NCBI GenBank assembly: GCA_002378125.1 | Contig: DFRF01000041.1 | Coordinates: forward strand, 1 to 64,000 | Direction: 5' to 3' | Length of the DNA: 64,000 nt | DNA from: Rhodospirillaceae bacterium UBA3470 | Lineage (GTDB): Bacteria > Pseudomonadota > Alphaproteobacteria > Rhodospirillales > Casp-alpha2 | Shown here: piece after piece, positions 44,071 to 53,378 of the stretch | Numbering within the stretch: the stretch's first letter is position 1 | Layout of the letters: each line of letters begins with the position of its first letter | The notes under the pieces: generated by a model | The model's database searches: none | Told to the model about the DNA's origin: nothing | Seen by the model: only the letters and a program-made list of their open reading frames with translations | Made by a program: the position numbers and the translations under genes

Positions 44071-45681
44071 ATGCAGACAAGCCCGGAACCCCAGGCGGAT
44101 TACATTATCATCGGCGCCGGCTCCGCCGGCGCGGCTTTGGCGCATCGGCTGAGCGAAGATTCAGACACCCACGTTCTGCTATTCGAAGCCGGCAAAGCAA
44201 GCCACCCCTACACGCCGTTACCAATCAGCTTCGGTCTGTTGATTGATCGGCCCGGTCCGAACTGGCGGTTCTTCTCGGAACCCGAGGAGACCACCGCGAA
44301 CCGCAAGATCCCGGTGCCGCGCGGTAAGCTGCTGGGTGGATCATCGGCCATCAACGGCCAAGTCTGGGTGCGCGGGCAACATCTCGACTACGACACTTGG
44401 AGCCAACTGGGAAACCGAGGCTGGAGCTGGTCCGCCGTCGCTCCAATCTTCAAGCGGATGGAAAACTACGAGAAGGGTGGCGACGAGCTGCGTGGCGGTA
44501 ACGGCCCCCAAGGCGTGAGCGAGGTCGACGATCAGAACCCGCTCTATGATGCCATCCTAGATGCGGCCGAAGCTGCCGGTCACCCCCGCAATCCGGATTA
44601 CAACGGTGCCGATCAGGAAGGCATGGTACGCACCCAGGCCTCGATCCGGAACGGCCGGCGCATGAGCACGGCTGAATGTTACTTAAAAACTGCCCGCCAC
44701 CGGCAAAACCTGACCATCGTCACCGAAGCTCACACCAACCAACTTATTCTGGAGGGCAAGCGCTGCGTCGGCGTCACCTATGAGCGTGGCGGTCAAATCC
44801 ACGAGGCGCGCGCACGCCGCGAAGTGATCTTATCCGCAGGCGCCATTGGGTCACCGCACATTCTGGAACTTTCAGGTATTGGCCAGCCAGATCTGTTGAA
44901 GACGCACGGGATCGAGGTGTTGCACGAGATGGATGCGGTTGGGGAGAACCTGCGTGACCACATTATCGCCCGCATGCAATGGAAATTGAGCCAGACCCAT
45001 CTGTCCTATAACCACCGCGCGTCGGGTCTCGGGCTTGTCGGCGAAGTCGCCCGCTATCTGCTCACGCGGCGCGGTTTCCTGAGCCTGCCCGCGGCCCCGG
45101 TCATGGGATTCTTGAAATCCCGTCCTGAACTGGCGAGCCCAGACATTCAGTTGTTCGCCATCCCCTATGCCATCAAGGACGTGAAACGTCGCACTCCGCA
45201 ACCGTTTCCAGCCATGGGGTTTTCCGTTTGCCAGCTTCGGCCGGAAAGCCTCGGTTCCATCCATATTCGATCCGCCGACCCTTACGCTCAGCCAGCAATT
45301 CGCTTTAACTTCATGGGCGAGCGAATTGACCAGGAGACGATGATCGCTAGCGTGAAGATGGCCCGCGAGATCGCAGACCAGGCCCCGCTTGAGAAGATCC
45401 GAGGCGTCGAACTCGTGCCCGGGGCCGACGTCAGTACCGATGGCGAGATCGAACACTGGATCCGATCGACCTCGGAAACCGCCTACCACCCAATCGGCAC
45501 CTGCCGGATGGGGCCAAATGGGGTCGTCGACGACCATCTGCGGGTTTATGGCTTGGAGGGCCTGCGGGTTGCGGATGCATCCATATTCCCCACCATGCCA
45601 TCGGGCAACACCAATGCCCCCAGCATCATGGTCGGCGAAAAATGCGCCGATCTGATCAAGGCCGATGCCGCCGCCACGTGA
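44071..45681 (+). CDS. GMC-family oxidoreductase (choline dehydrogenase-like)
   Basis: A 536-residue FAD enzyme. The ADP-binding motif is YIIIGAGSAGAALAHRLSED; the GMC signature 1 is RGKLLGGSSAINGQVWVRG; signature 2 is SAGAIGSPHILELSGIG; the catalytic His is in SETAYHPIGTCRMG and the C-terminal FAD loop in ASIFPTMPSGNTNAPSIM. It oxidises an alcohol; the substrate could be choline, a polyol or another alcohol. The ATG at 44071 is 10 bases after GGGAGGAG and is preferred over the ATG at 44053 that would include that site. Confidence 0.92.
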   Translation: MQTSPEPQADYIIIGAGSAGAALAHRLSEDSDTHVLLFEAGKASHPYTPLPISFGLLIDRPGPNWRFFSEPEETTANRKIPVPRGKLLGGSSAINGQVWVRGQHLDYDTWSQLGNRGWSWSAVAPIFKRMENYEKGGDELRGGNGPQGVSEVDDQNPLYDAILDAAEAAGHPRNPDYNGADQEGMVRTQASIRNGRRMSTAECYLKTARHRQNLTIVTEAHTNQLILEGKRCVGVTYERGGQIHEARARREVILSAGAIGSPHILELSGIGQPDLLKTHGIEVLHEMDAVGENLRDHIIARMQWKLSQTHLSYNHRASGLGLVGEVARYLLTRRGFLSLPAAPVMGFLKSRPELASPDIQLFAIPYAIKDVKRRTPQPFPAMGFSVCQLRPESLGSIHIRSADPYAQPAIRFNFMGERIDQETMIASVKMAREIADQAPLEKIRGVELVPGADVSTDGEIEHWIRSTSETAYHPIGTCRMGPNGVVDDHLRVYGLEGLRVADASIFPTMPSGNTNAPSIMVGEKCADLIKADAAAT

Positions 45682-45959
45682 GTGAAAAACGAACCATACT
45701 CGGCGGCACGCCTTCCGTATTGTTCACAGGGGCCGAGAGCCTGCAACCAGCCTTCGTCAATCTGGTCTTGAATGCCGTCATTTCTTCCGAAACCGTACAC
45801 GGCTTCCTTCACGAGAACAGCGCCAACTCGGGGCAGCCGTTCGCGTCCCTAAAACAGTTGTTGGGCATGCTGCTTGCATTCTTCGCCAGAAACCTGGACG
45901 GCGCACTCAAGAACGCACCGCATAACCAATCTCGTCGCTGTTCATTGAGGCGGGGGTAA
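45678..45959 (+). CDS. Possible coupled small protein, unrecognised
   Basis: A 93-residue frame opens with GTG overlapping the GMC stop (GTGA) and reads SEKRTILGGTPSVLFTGAES, LQPAFVNLVLNAVISSETVH and GFLHENSANSGQPFASLKQL to TAA 45957-45959. The overlap would couple its translation to the GMC enzyme. No family is recognised and it may be chance or a remnant. Nothing else is seen in 45682-46003. Confidence 0.3.
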   Translation: MSEKRTILGGTPSVLFTGAESLQPAFVNLVLNAVISSETVHGFLHENSANSGQPFASLKQLLGMLLAFFARNLDGALKNAPHNQSRRCSLRRG

Positions 45960-46003
45960 CGACCCCGGCATGCCATCTCAAATGACGAGGCCGTTAGGCT
46001 GAA

Positions 46004-46996
46004 TCATCGACCCGCTTTCAAGGTTAGGGCCGTCTCGGCCTCGTTACCGTCGCGAAGATAACGGACCGAAAGCGTATCGCCAGGCCGACGCATAAAGATC
46101 GCGGTGCGGACATCAGATGGCAAAACAATCGAACGATCATCGATGCTGGTCACAATGTCGCCAACCTCAAGACCCGACGCTTCGGCGGCGCTGCCGGGAA
46201 TGATCCGGGCGACGCGCGCGCCGCTCCATTGCCGTCGGCCCTCTAGCGACAATGGCTCCGTCAGAAGCCCTGCCCGTCCGATCTTGACCCGACCATAATT
46301 CTTAATATCCCAACCAACCCGCCGCACGAGGCCCATGGCGGCGGCAAAATTGACGCCTATATCAGCATCGCTTTTCTTGGTGAAGATTGCAGAGACAATG
46401 CCTACCAACCGGCCCTCGCCATCCACCAACGCGCCACCCGATCCGCCCGGGTTTACGGATGCGTCGGTCTGGATAAAATCCTCGATGGGGTTAAAACCGG
46501 CGTGCGTCCGCCGACGCGCCGAAACCACGCCGCAGGTGACGCTGAGGCCCAAGCCAAATTGATTGCCGATGGCGCAAACTCGTCCGCCAAGCTTTGGCAC
46601 CGACGCCGTTTGCGGGACAGGGAATTCCATGGGCGCCTTCAAGAGAGCCAAATCCGTCCGGGGATCACGGCCAACAATGTCAACCGCGACAAAGCGCCCG
46701 TTGGCCAAGCGGATATCCACTTTCGCCGCCCGGCCCAATACGTGCGCGTTGGTAACCAGATAGCCGCCATCAAACACCGCCACCGCCGTACCCTCCGGCG
46801 CATCCCGCGTCCCAGTGCCGCCGCGCGACATCTGCCCGGGCCTCGCGGGAATAACGGCAACGACGGAATTCATGATCTTCGGATCAAATGACAGGCCGGC
46901 AATCGACCAGGTCCCAGCAACCAACAATGCGACCGCGAATAACAGTATGGAAGCCATACGCAAATAACACCATCGGGAGACTTTGCAGCGGATCAT
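46004..46996 (-). CDS. DegP/HtrA-like serine protease with one PDZ domain
   Basis: A 330-residue S1C protease. An N-terminal membrane segment (YLRMASILLFAVALLVAGTW, about residues 11-30) anchors or exports it. The triad is intact: His85 in VTNAHVLG, Asp115 in RTDLALLK, Ser186 in NPGGSGGALVD. Residues about 235-330 form one PDZ domain (GARVARIIPGSAAEASGLEV). It should act in envelope protein quality control like DegS or DegQ. It is a useful contrast to the triad-less paralogue at 51680. Confidence 0.92.
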   Translation of the reverse strand: MIRCKVSRWCYLRMASILLFAVALLVAGTWSIAGLSFDPKIMNSVVAVIPARPGQMSRGGTGTRDAPEGTAVAVFDGGYLVTNAHVLGRAAKVDIRLANGRFVAVDIVGRDPRTDLALLKAPMEFPVPQTASVPKLGGRVCAIGNQFGLGLSVTCGVVSARRRTHAGFNPIEDFIQTDASVNPGGSGGALVDGEGRLVGIVSAIFTKKSDADIGVNFAAAMGLVRRVGWDIKNYGRVKIGRAGLLTEPLSLEGRRQWSGARVARIIPGSAAEASGLEVGDIVTSIDDRSIVLPSDVRTAIFMRRPGDTLSVRYLRDGNEAETALTLKAGR

Positions 46997-47298
46997 AACC
47001 GGGAGTATAAGGGGGCGCCCACCGACACGCGAGGCCCAAACAAGAAAAGCTCAGATGGCACTTTTCAACTATCCGCGCGCAATTCACGCGCGTGCGCCGG
47101 TGCCACCAGAATTCAGGCTCCACTCGAAGGCCAGGTGGCCGGCAAGGACGAGGTCGCGGCGGACCCGGCGCTGGCGGGAATCGGGAATTCCGCACGGGCG
47201 ATGTGGCTCTCGAAAACTGGAAAAATTAGGAACGCGGCAAGAGCCGCCCTAATACCGTGCTCGACTTCCCCTGCTTCTAACTTCAGCGCGCTCCGCGG
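46997..47298. other. Intergenic region, no supported gene
   Basis: About 300 bases. A plus-strand stretch near 47120-47210 reads EGQVAGKDEVAADPALAGIG, which is protein-like but lacks a start and soon degenerates; it may be a trace of a lost gene. No terminator or operator seen. Confidence 0.25.
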
Positions 47299-48912
47299 CT
47301 AGACTTCCATAACCATGCCATCGCGGCCCGGGTCAGCGCCGCCGTCCCATTGGCTACCCTTGATCCGAATGCCATGCACACCGGCGAAATGGTAGCTGAG
47401 GTAGGTCCGGCGCACCGGATAGCCTCGGCCCTTCAGTTCCGCCTCAACGAAACGCGGGATGCGGTTAGCAATATCGATGGTGTCCGACGTCGTGCAGAAC
47501 CGGGGCGCCGAGATGGCCTGCTGCGCATCCATACCAAAATCGATGACGTTTAGAATCGCCTGTAACACGCCCATGGTAATGAAGGTGCCACCGGGCGCGC
47601 CAACAACGAAATAAGGCTTGTCCCCATCGAAAACGATGCTTGGCGCCATCGCCGTGAACCGAGATTTGCCGGGCGCTAGGGAATCAGGGTTTCCGGGACG
47701 TGGGTCGAAAACAGCCATGCAGCCGTTGTACATGAACCCAAGCCCGTCGGAGACCACCCCCGACGGCATGCCCAGGGAATGAGTCATCGACACACAGTTA
47801 CCAAACTCATCCACCGTGGACACCTGGGTCGTGTCCTTTGACTCCGCACCGCCGGCGGCAACCAGGCGCGGCACGTGTGTCTTTACGCCGGATTTGATCC
47901 GCTCAGCCAGCCCAGCGGCATAACCTTTGTCGCACAGGTGGTCCAGGGGCACATCTACGAAACGCGGATCTCCCACGTGGCTGTCCTTGTCCACGGTAGC
48001 GATCTTCATGGATTCGGACACGACAGCGATGTAGTCGGCGGAGTTGTGACCCATGGCGGCCAGGTCAAAATTCTCCAGGATGTTGAGCATTTCCAACACC
48101 ATCACCCCGCCAGTGGGCGGCGGCGGCACGGCAATGCGATAGCCCCGGTATTCCCCCCAAAGTGGTTCGTGGTCCTCAGGCATAGCCGCCTTTAGGTCGT
48201 AATGGGAGATCAAACCGCCGTTGGCCTGCATATCACGAACGACCTCATCGGCGATAGCGCCGGTATAGAAATCGTCAACCCCGTTCTTAGCGACGCGTCG
48301 CAGAGTGTTCGCCATATCGGGGTTGCGCAGAATTTCCCCAGGGCGACGCAAGGTGCCGTCCTCCTTGAAGTAGATCTTGCGGCTGCCTTCCGAGCACTTA
48401 AACTTCTCGATCTGGGGGACGCGGCCGGTGCCCTCTTTGACCTCCCAGAAATAACTCACGTGGGGGCGCACCATGAACCCGCTTTCCGCATAGTCGATCG
48501 CCGGCTCCAGAAGCGTCGCGAGGTTCATGGTTCCGAAGCGTTTCAGCGCTTCATCATAGGCACGAAGGCTCATGGGCGAGGTGATCGAACCATAACCCAT
48601 CTCATTAACCCGGCCTTTGAGGATGAAGCCAAACCCATCCTCGGCCTCATGTTCGATGAGGTCCGCCCACATATCCGGGGTTACCGCTAACGGCGCGCGG
48701 CCATGGAAATCGAGCAAGAGATGCTCGCCGCGATCTGCCATATAGAGATGCATGGATCCGAATCCAGCGATTCCACACATCTGCGGATCGACGACGGTCT
48801 GCACCACTGCGCAAGCAATTGCCGCATCGACGGCGTTCCCACCGTTCTTCAAGGCCAAGGCTCCCGCCTCGACGGCCTCCGGCTGCGGGGCCGATACCAT
48901 TCCATGGGTCAT
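47299..48912 (-). CDS. ggt: Gamma-glutamyltransferase family protein
   Basis: A 537-residue Ntn-hydrolase. The proenzyme should cleave itself before the nucleophile threonine in KDTTQVSTVDEFGN, giving large and small subunits; SLGMPSGVVSDGLGFMYNG and GAPGGTFITMGVLQAI are conserved small-subunit loops. No signal peptide is visible at MTHGMVSAPQPEAVEAGALA, so it may be cytoplasmic, unlike the periplasmic E. coli enzyme. It could hydrolyse glutathione or gamma-glutamyl amides. A class II aldolase gene lies 31 bases upstream on the same strand, probably one operon. Confidence 0.9.
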   Translation of the reverse strand: MTHGMVSAPQPEAVEAGALALKNGGNAVDAAIACAVVQTVVDPQMCGIAGFGSMHLYMADRGEHLLLDFHGRAPLAVTPDMWADLIEHEAEDGFGFILKGRVNEMGYGSITSPMSLRAYDEALKRFGTMNLATLLEPAIDYAESGFMVRPHVSYFWEVKEGTGRVPQIEKFKCSEGSRKIYFKEDGTLRRPGEILRNPDMANTLRRVAKNGVDDFYTGAIADEVVRDMQANGGLISHYDLKAAMPEDHEPLWGEYRGYRIAVPPPPTGGVMVLEMLNILENFDLAAMGHNSADYIAVVSESMKIATVDKDSHVGDPRFVDVPLDHLCDKGYAAGLAERIKSGVKTHVPRLVAAGGAESKDTTQVSTVDEFGNCVSMTHSLGMPSGVVSDGLGFMYNGCMAVFDPRPGNPDSLAPGKSRFTAMAPSIVFDGDKPYFVVGAPGGTFITMGVLQAILNVIDFGMDAQQAISAPRFCTTSDTIDIANRIPRFVEAELKGRGYPVRRTYLSYHFAGVHGIRIKGSQWDGGADPGRDGMVMEV

Positions 48913-48943
48913 CTTAGCTTTCTCCTTCGACCAGGCGGGGTAT

Positions 48944-49705
48944 TCAGTCGCGGAAACTGGGGTCGATGCCGTCCAGCATCCTGAGCTCGGCAGCCCAGGC
49001 AGTTTCGTTCAAGCCGCGGATATTGTCGAACTGGCGCGCGGCGTGCTCACAGGTCTTCGGCGACGGCACCATCAGCGCGCTGCCTCCCGCCTGGGCCATC
49101 ACCTGAATCTCGCAAGCCTCATGCAGGCGCCGCATAGTGCCGAAGGCCTGAGCCACGGTATCGCCAACGGATAAGAGACCGTGGTTCCGCATGATCATAG
49201 CCTTGTGCAATCCCAAGTTTTTGGCCATCCGATCGCGTTCCTCGAGGTTGTCGGCGATCCCTTCGTAATCGTGATAGCCAAGCCGGTTATAGAACTCCAT
49301 GGACTTTTGATTGAGCATTAGAAGCCCCAGTTCCTGCGCCCCCACAGCGCAGCCGGCTTTCGTATGGGTGTGCATGACACAATGGGCGTCATCGCGACCC
49401 AGATGTATGGCGGAATGAACGATGAAACCAGCCTGCAGAATCGGATAGGGGCTATCCATCACCTTATTGCCTTCGCGGTCGATCTTCACCAAGCTAGAGG
49501 CGGTGACTTCGTTGAATTTCAACCCAAAAGGATTGATCAGGAAATGTTCCGTATCGGGAACGCGGGCCGTGTTGTGAGTGAACACCCAGTCATCCCAGCC
49601 GTAATGCGCCAACAGGCGGTAGCAAGCGGCCAAATCTTCCCGCTGCTGCCACTCCGCGTCGCTGACCATATCTCGGACCCTGATTTTTGTTGCCGCCTCG
49701 GCCAT
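48944..49705 (-). CDS. Class II aldolase/adducin family protein
   Basis: A 253-residue protein of the zinc-dependent class II aldolase (fuculose-1-phosphate aldolase/adducin) family. Metal ligands lie in CVMHTHTKAGCAVGAQ and MRNHGLLSVGDTVAQAF; the N-terminal YGWDDWVFTHNTARVP and FLINPFGLKFNEVTAS segments shape the active site. Members without sugar kinases nearby often act on small hydroxy- or oxo-acids, and the reaction here is unknown. It is divergent from the TPR protein and upstream of ggt. Confidence 0.88.
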   Translation of the reverse strand: MAEAATKIRVRDMVSDAEWQQREDLAACYRLLAHYGWDDWVFTHNTARVPDTEHFLINPFGLKFNEVTASSLVKIDREGNKVMDSPYPILQAGFIVHSAIHLGRDDAHCVMHTHTKAGCAVGAQELGLLMLNQKSMEFYNRLGYHDYEGIADNLEERDRMAKNLGLHKAMIMRNHGLLSVGDTVAQAFGTMRRLHEACEIQVMAQAGGSALMVPSPKTCEHAARQFDNIRGLNETAWAAELRMLDGIDPSFRD

Positions 49706-49793
49706 GTCACTTTACCCTCTTTGATGCGCCGCGATTTTGCCCAATGGCGCCATGGCGCGCAAGGTACAGGCATTCCATTCCCGATGAATTTCG

Positions 49794-51338
49794 ATGATGG
49801 TTAAACCGCCATTGATGGATCGCCTCTACCGCAACGCCGTCGCCTCACATAAAGCCGGCGATCTGAAGGCGGCTGCCCAGGGCTATAGCGCCGCCTTGGA
49901 GCTGGACCCTAACCATTTGCCCGCACTCAACAACCTAGCCGCCACGAGAGCCGCGCTGGGGGACCCCGACACCGCCGTCGCACTCTATCGAGATGCCATC
50001 GCTCGCCATCCAAACGCAGCGGAACCACATGGCAACCTCGGCAATCTATTACGCAACATCAATGATCTGGAGGGCGCCGCCGAACACTATGTTGCCTGCC
50101 TTGAACGGGCACCGGGCGTAGCGGAGGTCCGCTACGCGCTCGGCGTCGTACTTCAGGCCCTGGACCGCACTGATGCCGCCGCGACACATCTTCGGCGCGC
50201 CGCCAGGGACCTGGGTCCGGACCCCCGCCCCTGGACCGCACTGGCCGCCTTGGCCCTCAAGCGAAACCAAACGGAAGACGCAGCGGCATACATCGCGAAG
50301 GCGTTGGCCGTGGCGCCTGAGAATGCGGATGCCCTAAACGTTGCGGGCCTCATTTCCCACGCTAGAGCGGACTTCGCCAGCGCGCGTGCGACCTTTGACA
50401 GGGTCCTCGCGGCGGACCCAAACCACGCAGAAGGCCATTACAACCGAGGTACACTACGCCTACTCCTGGGTGACTTGCCAGCCGGCTGGGCGGACTTTGA
50501 GTGGCGCTGGCGGAACCGTCCCCCGCTTTCAGGCGCGCCGGCGCATCTACCCCAGTGGCGCGGGGAAGACCTTCGTAAACAGACGCTGCTGTTACTCGGC
50601 GAACAAGGTTTTGGCGACACGATCCAGTTCATCCGTTTCGCGCCCGTGTTACAGGCAAAGGGCGCACGCGTGATCGTACATTGCCGTCCGCCACTCCACC
50701 GCCTGATCGCTGAGGCGCCAGGGGTCGATGGGGTTGGCGATCCGGGGGATACTGTCAATGCCCAGGTTTGGACCCCCCTGATGAGCTTGCCGTTCCTCCT
50801 CGGGACAAGCGAAGCCGACATTCCCGCCAACGAGGGCTATTTGCGCCCGCCCCGGAGAACAGCGCGGGCGCAAGGCCTTCGTCGGGTCGGTCTGGTGTGG
50901 GCAGGCAGTCCGACACATGGCAACGACGCCGCCCGATCCATGTCCCTGGAGCATCTGGCCCCAATCCTGACCTGCAGCTCCTGCGTTTTCTATAGCCTAC
51001 AAATGGGCGAACGCCGCGACGACCTGAGCCGGCACGCCGGCGCCGGGAAGATCGTCGACGTCATGTCAGACGTGACCGATTTTCGTGACACGGCCGAACG
51101 ATTGGGCGACCTCGATGCACTTATCAGCGTCGATACAGCCGTCGCCCATCTGGCTGGCGCCATGGGTCTGCCCACGTTTGTCCTGCTCCCGCACACGCCA
51201 GACTGGCGATGGATGCTGTCGCGCTCGGATACACCCTGGTACCAGTCTGTGCGGCTATTCCGGCAAACCACCCCGGGAAATTGGCGCGAGCCCATAGGGG
51301 CCCTGCGCGAGGTCTTGTCGGCCCACGGCGAGCCTTAG
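49794..51338 (+). CDS. TPR-repeat protein with GT9/GT41-like glycosyltransferase domain
   Basis: A 514-residue protein. Residues about 8-240 contain six tetratricopeptide repeats (for example GDLKAAAQGYSAALELDPNH, NHAEGHYNRGTLRLLLGDLP). The C-terminal half has GEQGFGDTIQFIRFAPVL, VGLVWAGSPTHGND and DLDALISVDTAVAHLAGAMG, which match ADP-heptose-type glycosyltransferase folds fused to TPRs. Such proteins are predicted to glycosylate proteins or envelope glycans; activity is inferred. Two ATG codons at 49797 and 49815 are alternative starts. It is divergent from the aldolase gene. Confidence 0.85.
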   Translation: MMVKPPLMDRLYRNAVASHKAGDLKAAAQGYSAALELDPNHLPALNNLAATRAALGDPDTAVALYRDAIARHPNAAEPHGNLGNLLRNINDLEGAAEHYVACLERAPGVAEVRYALGVVLQALDRTDAAATHLRRAARDLGPDPRPWTALAALALKRNQTEDAAAYIAKALAVAPENADALNVAGLISHARADFASARATFDRVLAADPNHAEGHYNRGTLRLLLGDLPAGWADFEWRWRNRPPLSGAPAHLPQWRGEDLRKQTLLLLGEQGFGDTIQFIRFAPVLQAKGARVIVHCRPPLHRLIAEAPGVDGVGDPGDTVNAQVWTPLMSLPFLLGTSEADIPANEGYLRPPRRTARAQGLRRVGLVWAGSPTHGNDAARSMSLEHLAPILTCSSCVFYSLQMGERRDDLSRHAGAGKIVDVMSDVTDFRDTAERLGDLDALISVDTAVAHLAGAMGLPTFVLLPHTPDWRWMLSRSDTPWYQSVRLFRQTTPGNWREPIGALREVLSAHGEP

Positions 51339-51679
51339 GGAGACGGCGACAAGTTCAGCAAATTGGTCATACGTTGGCGGATGACCGCAAATCGCCAATC
51401 TGCGTCTTTTCGTCGTTCCATTCGATGTCGCCGATCGACGGGAAGATGAAACTGTGGCGAACGCCGCCGGGGCGTTCCAGATCTCCGTTCTTCATCGTAT
51501 GGCCTTTTCGCCAGAAAATCGCCGTTGCGGCTAACCAAGTGCTTGAACATTCCACCAACTCCTATTTTCGGATCAACAAAAGCCGTAATTGTAGAATATT
51601 GACCAACAAGGCATTTCGTCAGTGACAAGCGTCACACTATAATGGTCCCGACGCCCTAAAATGATCAGACAGGAATTGG
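51339..51679. other. Intergenic region, no supported gene
   Basis: About 340 bases. A minus-strand frame 51367-51558 ends GDIEWNDEKTQIGDLRSSAN and looks faintly coding, but no family or ribosome-binding site was found. The promoter of the following gene should be here. Confidence 0.25.
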
Positions 51680-52666
51680 ATGCGCCATATGTCACAATTC
51701 TCCGCTCCCGGGATCGACCTTAAGTTACTGCCGGATCCGGCCGCCTATGATTTTGATCTGGAAAACGCCCTGAACGGCGTCGTCGCGCTGCAATCGCAGG
51801 TGCCAGACAGCGCCTACACTGCGGGTATCCTTGGTACGGAACGAACCGGCCATGGCGTAGTGATCGACGAAGATGGACTGATCCTGACTATCGGCTACCT
51901 GGTCGTCGAGTCGGAAACCATCTGGTTGATTGACCATTCGGGCGTGGCCGTTCCGGGCCACGTGGCCGGATACGACCACGAAACGGGTTTCGGCCTCGTG
52001 CAGGCCCTTGGCCGGCTGAACGCCCCTCCCCTGCCTATCGGTTCCGCATCCCAGATCGCGGTCGGCGATTCCGTCGTTTTTGCCGGTCACGGCGGTCGGG
52101 CCAGCGCCATTGCTACCAACGTCGAGGAAAAGCGCGAATTCGCGGGTTACTGGGAATACTTATTGGATGAGGCCCTGTTCACATCGCCGGCGCATCCATT
52201 CTGGGGTGGCGGCGCGCTGATCGGCCCCGATGGCAGCTTGTGCGGTATCGGGTCCCTGTACGTACAGGAGAACCGGGCCAGCGGCCAAACTTATGACGGC
52301 AACATGATCGTGCCGATTGATCTGCTGGGCCCCATCCTCAATGACCTTCGCCAGTTCGGCAGCCCACAGCGGGCCGCGCGGCCGTGGATCGGGGCGCTGA
52401 CCGCGGAGTCGGATGGCCGGATTGTCGTTGTCGGCTTGTGGGACAATGGGCCGGCAGATTCAGCCGGACTAAAGCCCGGCGATCTGATCGTCGGCGTTGC
52501 CAAACAGTCCGTGTTGACGCTGCCCGAGTTGTTCCGCACAATGTGGTCACTCGGGAAAGCGGGTACGGAGGTGCCGCTCAACGTACTCAGGGCCGGCCAA
52601 CTCATGGACATCATGATTCAGTCGGAAGACCGATCCACCTATTATCAGACGCCGCGGGTCCATTGA
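51680..52666 (+). CDS. Trypsin-fold PDZ protein lacking the catalytic triad
   Basis: A 328-residue S1C-like protein: protease fold residues about 25-225, then a PDZ domain (RIVVVGLWDNGPADSAGLKP, near 240-320). Aligned with the intact protease at 46004, the triad His is Tyr73 (GLILTIGYLVV), the Asp is Gly103 (DHETGFGLVQ) and the Ser is Gly176 (HPFWGGGALIG). All three catalytic residues are gone while the fold and PDZ are kept, so it is a pseudoprotease, likely a binding or scaffold protein. No signal peptide is visible. Start may be ATG 51680 or 51689. Confidence 0.85.
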   Translation: MRHMSQFSAPGIDLKLLPDPAAYDFDLENALNGVVALQSQVPDSAYTAGILGTERTGHGVVIDEDGLILTIGYLVVESETIWLIDHSGVAVPGHVAGYDHETGFGLVQALGRLNAPPLPIGSASQIAVGDSVVFAGHGGRASAIATNVEEKREFAGYWEYLLDEALFTSPAHPFWGGGALIGPDGSLCGIGSLYVQENRASGQTYDGNMIVPIDLLGPILNDLRQFGSPQRAARPWIGALTAESDGRIVVVGLWDNGPADSAGLKPGDLIVGVAKQSVLTLPELFRTMWSLGKAGTEVPLNVLRAGQLMDIMIQSEDRSTYYQTPRVH

Positions 52667-52680
52667 CGGCGGCCGTCCGT

Positions 52681-53295
52681 ATGGGCTCGGCGTCTGCGGA
52701 AGCGCGTCCGGCGCAAGCTGTCTCCCGGGTACATCTACCCAATGCTAATGTCTTCTTGATTCACAGCGCGCTGGGCCAAGCCTGGGCCGACAATACCTAC
52801 GCGACGCTGATGACAGACGTTTCTTGGCGCACCGCGTCTATTCAAATGTTTGGCCGACGGATTCCATCACCGCGGTTGACCGCATGGGTGGGGGACCACG
52901 CGTACACGTATTCCCACCTTACATGGCCGCCGGCGCCGTGGAGCACAACGATGCACGCCATCCGACAACGCGTTGAGGATTTGACCGGCACATCATTCAA
53001 CGGGGTTCTCCTCAACCTTTACCGCGACGGGCGCGACAGCATGGGCTGGCACAGCGATGACGAACCGGAACTTGGCCGAAAACCTGTCATCGCATCACTT
53101 AGTCTAGGCGCGCCGCGCCGGTTTGTGTTTCGGGCGCTCAAAAATCATGCCCACAAATTCCGGCTCATCCTGAACCACGACAGTCTCCTAATCATGTCCG
53201 GCGAAACCCAGTCCCATTGGCAACATGCCCTACCAAAAACCACCAAACCAGTGGCGACGAGGATCAATCTGACATTTCGTTGGGTCTACGGATAG
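52681..53295 (+). CDS. alkB: AlkB-type 2-oxoglutarate/Fe(II) dioxygenase
   Basis: A 204-residue DNA-repair dioxygenase, closest in layout to the AlkB homologue 2/3 type. The iron ligands are His124 and Asp126 in GWHSDDEPELG and His182 in SHWQHALPK; the 2-oxoglutarate arginines are in TRINLTFRWV. NLYRDGRDSMGWHSDDE and RRFVFR are diagnostic. It should remove methyl groups from 1-methyladenine and 3-methylcytosine. The ATG at 52681 starts 14 bases after the pseudoprotease stop; a TTG start overlapping that stop is also possible. Confidence 0.92.
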   Translation: MGSASAEARPAQAVSRVHLPNANVFLIHSALGQAWADNTYATLMTDVSWRTASIQMFGRRIPSPRLTAWVGDHAYTYSHLTWPPAPWSTTMHAIRQRVEDLTGTSFNGVLLNLYRDGRDSMGWHSDDEPELGRKPVIASLSLGAPRRFVFRALKNHAHKFRLILNHDSLLIMSGETQSHWQHALPKTTKPVATRINLTFRWVYG

Positions 53296-53378
53296 AGCGA
53301 AACGCTATTTCTTGTATGACCCAGACAGGCCATCCGGACAAATTTTGGAACCAGAGTACTTAGAAAAGTAAAATCCCA

